Assembly (NCBI GenBank): GCA_002448975.1
Contig: DKBO01000137.1
Location: 1-7,616, forward strand
DNA length: 7,616 nucleotides
Reading direction: 5' to 3'
DNA from: Nitrospiraceae bacterium UBA6898
Lineage (GTDB): Bacteria > Nitrospirota > Thermodesulfovibrionia > Thermodesulfovibrionales > UBA6898
The position numbers and the translations under genes are program-made. Positions 5,945 to 7,616 of this stretch are shown piece after piece. Position 1 is the stretch's first letter; each line of letters begins with the position of its first letter. Under the pieces are notes generated by a model. The model was given only the letters and a program-made list of their open reading frames with translations, was not told the origin of the DNA and ran no database searches.

Positions 5945-6388
5945 TTAATAGTTAAAGTGTTTCATTATGTCTGATTTGCCTATTTTTGTCAGGTCTGAGG
6001 TGATGTTCTTGTCCAGTTTAGCCTTTACTCCAGCTTCAAGATTATTCAGGATCTGGCTGTTGATCATCTTGCTCGCCGCAAGGTACCACTTCGGCGAGCC
6101 CTCTTTCTTTATGATGCTATTGATATCCTTCGCAATCAATTTCGCGGTCTTCTTTTCCATCTCAAGTTCCATATTATGGGGCTCTCCATAACCTGTTGCA
6201 GCCCCGTTTTTTCCGCCTCCCATGCCGAACCTTCCGGATGTGTCAGTCAGCTTGTCGCTCAGCTTGCCGTGAGCTTCGACAGAGTCATAGCTCTCTATAA
6301 GCTGAATCCGCGGGCTTTCAAGCTCGTTCTTTGTGACCTTATAAGCCTTGAAATGTCCTAAATCAACAGCAATAATGATCTTATCCAT
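5945..6388 (-). CDS. Small host-attachment/baeRF-type protein
   Basis: This 147-residue soluble protein resembles the Host_attach family (PF10116, 'protein required for attachment to host cells'), whose fold has been linked to the bacterial archaeo-eukaryotic release factor (baeRF) group. Visible family traits are an N-terminal strand followed by an acidic turn (KIIIAVDLG, 3-11), a central glycine-rich segment after SDKLTDTSGRF (44-54), WYLAASKMINSQI (101-113), and the end LDKNITSDLTKIGKSDIMKHF (125-145, matching the family's L-x-K-D-L-T-K near the end). There is no signal peptide or membrane segment, so it is probably cytoplasmic despite the family name. The role is not established. It has its own promoter and a strong terminator, hence is a monocistronic unit. 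AAGGAGGAA (6395-6403, minus strand) supports the start. It is richer in A and T than its neighbours. Confidence 0.75.
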   Translation of the reverse strand: MDKIIIAVDLGHFKAYKVTKNELESPRIQLIESYDSVEAHGKLSDKLTDTSGRFGMGGGKNGAATGYGEPHNMELEMEKKTAKLIAKDINSIIKKEGSPKWYLAASKMINSQILNNLEAGVKAKLDKNITSDLTKIGKSDIMKHFNY

Positions 6389-6394
6389 GATGGG

Positions 6395-6403
6395 TTCCTC
6401 CTT
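6395..6403 (-). promoter_or_regulatory. Ribosome binding site of the host-attachment-type gene
   Basis: AAGGAGGAA on the minus strand ends 6 nt before the ATG (6388-6386) and fixes the start. Confidence 0.8.
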
Positions 6404-6411
6404 CTATCTCC

Positions 6412-6440
6412 ATTATATCAGCATGCGGATGAGATGCGAA
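6412..6440 (-). promoter_or_regulatory. Sigma-70 promoter for the host-attachment-type gene
   Basis: A perfect -10 TATAAT (minus strand, 6412-6417) is preceded by a 17-bp spacer and TTCGCA (6435-6440; 4 of 6 to TTGACA). Transcription would start near 6405, leaving about 17 nt of leader with the ribosome binding site. It lies between the stop of the upstream minus-strand gene and this gene, so the two are not obligately co-transcribed. Confidence 0.7.
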
Positions 6441-6462
6441 GACGTTAAATGAAGCTTATACA

Positions 6463-7431
6463 TCAAGGAGATACATCTTTTATGCAGCGGAACCCCATAT
6501 CGTCGTCCCGTTCCACGATATAGTCATGGCCCGGATCGCCCGATCGGAGGCTTTCGGGATTGCTGTACCATGATCCACCTTTCAGCACAAGGTCATCAAC
6601 CCATTCGCGGACATTTCCCGCCATGTCTTCTGCGCCGTAAGGTGAAGCACCCTGAGGAAATTTACCTGCAGCAGCGATCTTTACGAATCCGTCGGCTCTT
6701 CCCTTATCGTCCCAGTTTGCTTTTGTCCCATCCCAGGTGTTTCCCCAGGGAAATATCCAACCGTCAGCACCGCGGGCTGCTTTTTCCCATTCCGCAGCTC
6801 TTGGCAGCCGCTTGCCCGCCCATCTGCAATATTCACCTGCCTGTTTCCAGGTAAGGCCGACTACCGGATAATCATCTTTCGCGCTGTCCTGATACCAGTC
6901 CTTTCCTTCCTCGTGGAGAGCCGGGGGGTAGTCAATAATGAGAGAAGGTATGGTGCATCCCCCCGCTGCTACGCATTTCTTGTACTGAGCATTCGTGACC
7001 TCATATTTATCTATCATAAAAGTTCTGAGGGCAATCTTTCTGAGGGGGTTCTTATCGCTCCCCGGCATGCCTTCAGGAAGTCCGATGATCGCTTCGCCTT
7101 CGGGGACCACTACCATATCGACAATGTCGGGCCTATGGTTCAAGGTATGAGGGACGGAATGTTTTGCGGTGACAGAGGGCGCTGAAACGTTCTCTTCCGG
7201 AGAGGTTTTTTCTTTCTTTGGTGCATCGTGAGGCTGCCCGATTAAAAATTCACCTTCCGGCACGCGGATTCTCTCAACGCCGGAACTTCCGGCCTGACCC
7301 GAACTCCTCACAGGCTCAACGATTCTGTACCGGTATTGAGAAGGGAAGGTCAGGCCAGAGTCCTGATCATCCGCAAATGCCGGTGTCAGCGCGAGGACGC
7401 AATATATAAGAAACAGATACCTGAATCGCAT
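6463..7431 (-). CDS. Exported SUMF1/formylglycine-generating-enzyme-fold protein
   Basis: This 322-residue protein has a Sec signal peptide (1-20, hydrophobic MRFRYLFLIYCVLALTPAFA, cleavage before D21), a linker, and a SUMF1/FGE-sulfatase domain from about residue 104 to the end. Domain motifs in order: VVVPEGEAIIG (107-117), FMIDKYEVTNAQY (138-150), YPVVGLTWKQAGEYCRWAG (188-206), KRLPRAAEWEKAARG (207-221), FPWGN (227-231), DMAGNVREWV (269-278), LKGGSW (283-288), and GFRC (313-316). C316 is present but the partner cysteine of true formylglycine-generating enzymes is not seen, so a binding or structural role is likelier than sulfatase activation. VPEGEFLIG (57-65) repeats VPEGEAIIG (109-117). 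The start at 7431 is chosen for the signal peptide, although it has no clear ribosome binding site; in-frame ATG 7476 and TTG 7497 are alternatives that would put a second hydrophobic stretch in front. Confidence 0.87.
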   Translation of the reverse strand: MRFRYLFLIYCVLALTPAFADDQDSGLTFPSQYRYRIVEPVRSSGQAGSSGVERIRVPEGEFLIGQPHDAPKKEKTSPEENVSAPSVTAKHSVPHTLNHRPDIVDMVVVPEGEAIIGLPEGMPGSDKNPLRKIALRTFMIDKYEVTNAQYKKCVAAGGCTIPSLIIDYPPALHEEGKDWYQDSAKDDYPVVGLTWKQAGEYCRWAGKRLPRAAEWEKAARGADGWIFPWGNTWDGTKANWDDKGRADGFVKIAAAGKFPQGASPYGAEDMAGNVREWVDDLVLKGGSWYSNPESLRSGDPGHDYIVERDDDMGFRCIKDVSP

Positions 7432-7445
7432 AATACGTATGTCAT

Positions 7446-7451
7446 AGTATA
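7446..7451 (-). promoter_or_regulatory. Possible -10 box for the SUMF1-fold gene
   Basis: TATACT on the minus strand (5 of 6 to consensus) lies 14 nt before the ATG at 7431; no good -35 is found at 16-18 bp. If used, the leader would be under 10 nt. A minus-strand TTGTCA (7489-7494) overlaps the plus-strand promoter but has only a weak -10 partner (TACTTT, 7467-7472, 16 bp). Confidence 0.25.
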
Positions 7452-7487
7452 ATAAAAAAACTGCTAAAAGTACCATGCCACTTTTTC

Positions 7488-7516
7488 TTGACAACAAAAG
7501 GATCTCTCCCTACAAT
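7488..7516 (+). promoter_or_regulatory. Near-consensus sigma-70 promoter for the right-edge gene
   Basis: TTGACA (7488-7493), a 17-bp spacer, and TACAAT (7511-7516) match the sigma-70 consensus at 11 of 12 positions. It points toward the gene starting at 7580 and gives a leader of about 57 nt. It is divergent from the SUMF1-fold gene. Confidence 0.8.
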
Positions 7517-7579
7517 CATCGCAGGGTCGGAAAAGAAGAAGAGATGATTCAGGCCGGCAGTGAAAAAAGGAGGCGCGTA

Positions 7580-7616
7580 ATGAAGAGATATCTGGTCGCG
7601 GCGGTCCAGGTGATCC
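7580..7616 (+). CDS. 5' end of a gene cut by the window edge
   Basis: AGGAGG (7568-7573) lies 6 nt before ATG 7580, and the promoter upstream supports transcription. Only 12 codons are inside the window (MKRYLVAAVQVI). A strand ending in VAAVQ is common at the start of carbon-nitrogen hydrolases (nitrilase family), but this is far too little for an assignment. An in-frame ATG at 7544 would add 12 residues but has a poorer ribosome binding site. Confidence 0.65.
   Translation, partial: MKRYLVAAVQVI

Noticed and set aside
1..7616. CRISPR array, tRNA or rRNA genes
   Set aside because: No regularly spaced repeats, cloverleaf with a GTTCRANNC-type arm, or rRNA signature was found on either strand.

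Overview
The window looks like a piece of chromosome from an anaerobic or facultatively anaerobic bacterium of the Nitrospirota / deltaproteobacterial type. That placement is only an inference from gene style: a Tat-exported molybdenum hydroxylase, a small host-attachment-type protein and an exported SUMF1-domain protein. No marker gene fixes the taxon.

Region 1 (1 to about 1366) is an IS110-family insertion sequence of the IS1111 type. It has a DEDD/Ser transposase, an imperfect inverted repeat at its two ends, a hairpin over the transposase start, and about 213 nt of structured non-coding sequence between the transposase stop and the right end. That is where IS1111 elements encode their guide (seek/bridge) RNA. 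One loop in this segment carries an 8-nt match to the right end and flank, so it is a candidate guide segment. A TTGACA at the right end and a TATGAT at the left end could form a junction promoter in the circular form.

Region 2 (1364-1585) is a leader between the element and the operon. It holds a strong hairpin and only weak promoter candidates.

Region 3 (1586-5525) is a tightly coupled three-gene operon for a molybdenum hydroxylase of the xanthine dehydrogenase family: an exported 2Fe-2S subunit with a Tat signal, a large molybdopterin-binding subunit, and an FAD subunit with an extra cysteine-rich loop. Both junctions are 4-bp ATGA overlaps. Only the 2Fe-2S subunit has an export signal, so the assembled complex is probably carried to the periplasm through it. 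This resembles the periplasmic aldehyde oxidoreductase PaoABC, but with a different gene order and no visible XdhC/PaoD-type maturation gene.

Region 4 (5526-5944) has no intact gene. It contains the remnant of an NAD(P)-binding (F420/NADP oxidoreductase-like) gene, a palindromic repeat that shares blocks with the hairpin upstream of the operon, and a strong bidirectional terminator.

Region 5 (5945-7431, minus strand) holds a host-attachment/baeRF-type small protein with its own promoter, and an exported SUMF1/formylglycine-generating-enzyme-fold protein. At the right edge a near-consensus plus-strand promoter and a strong ribosome binding site lead into a gene cut off by the window end.
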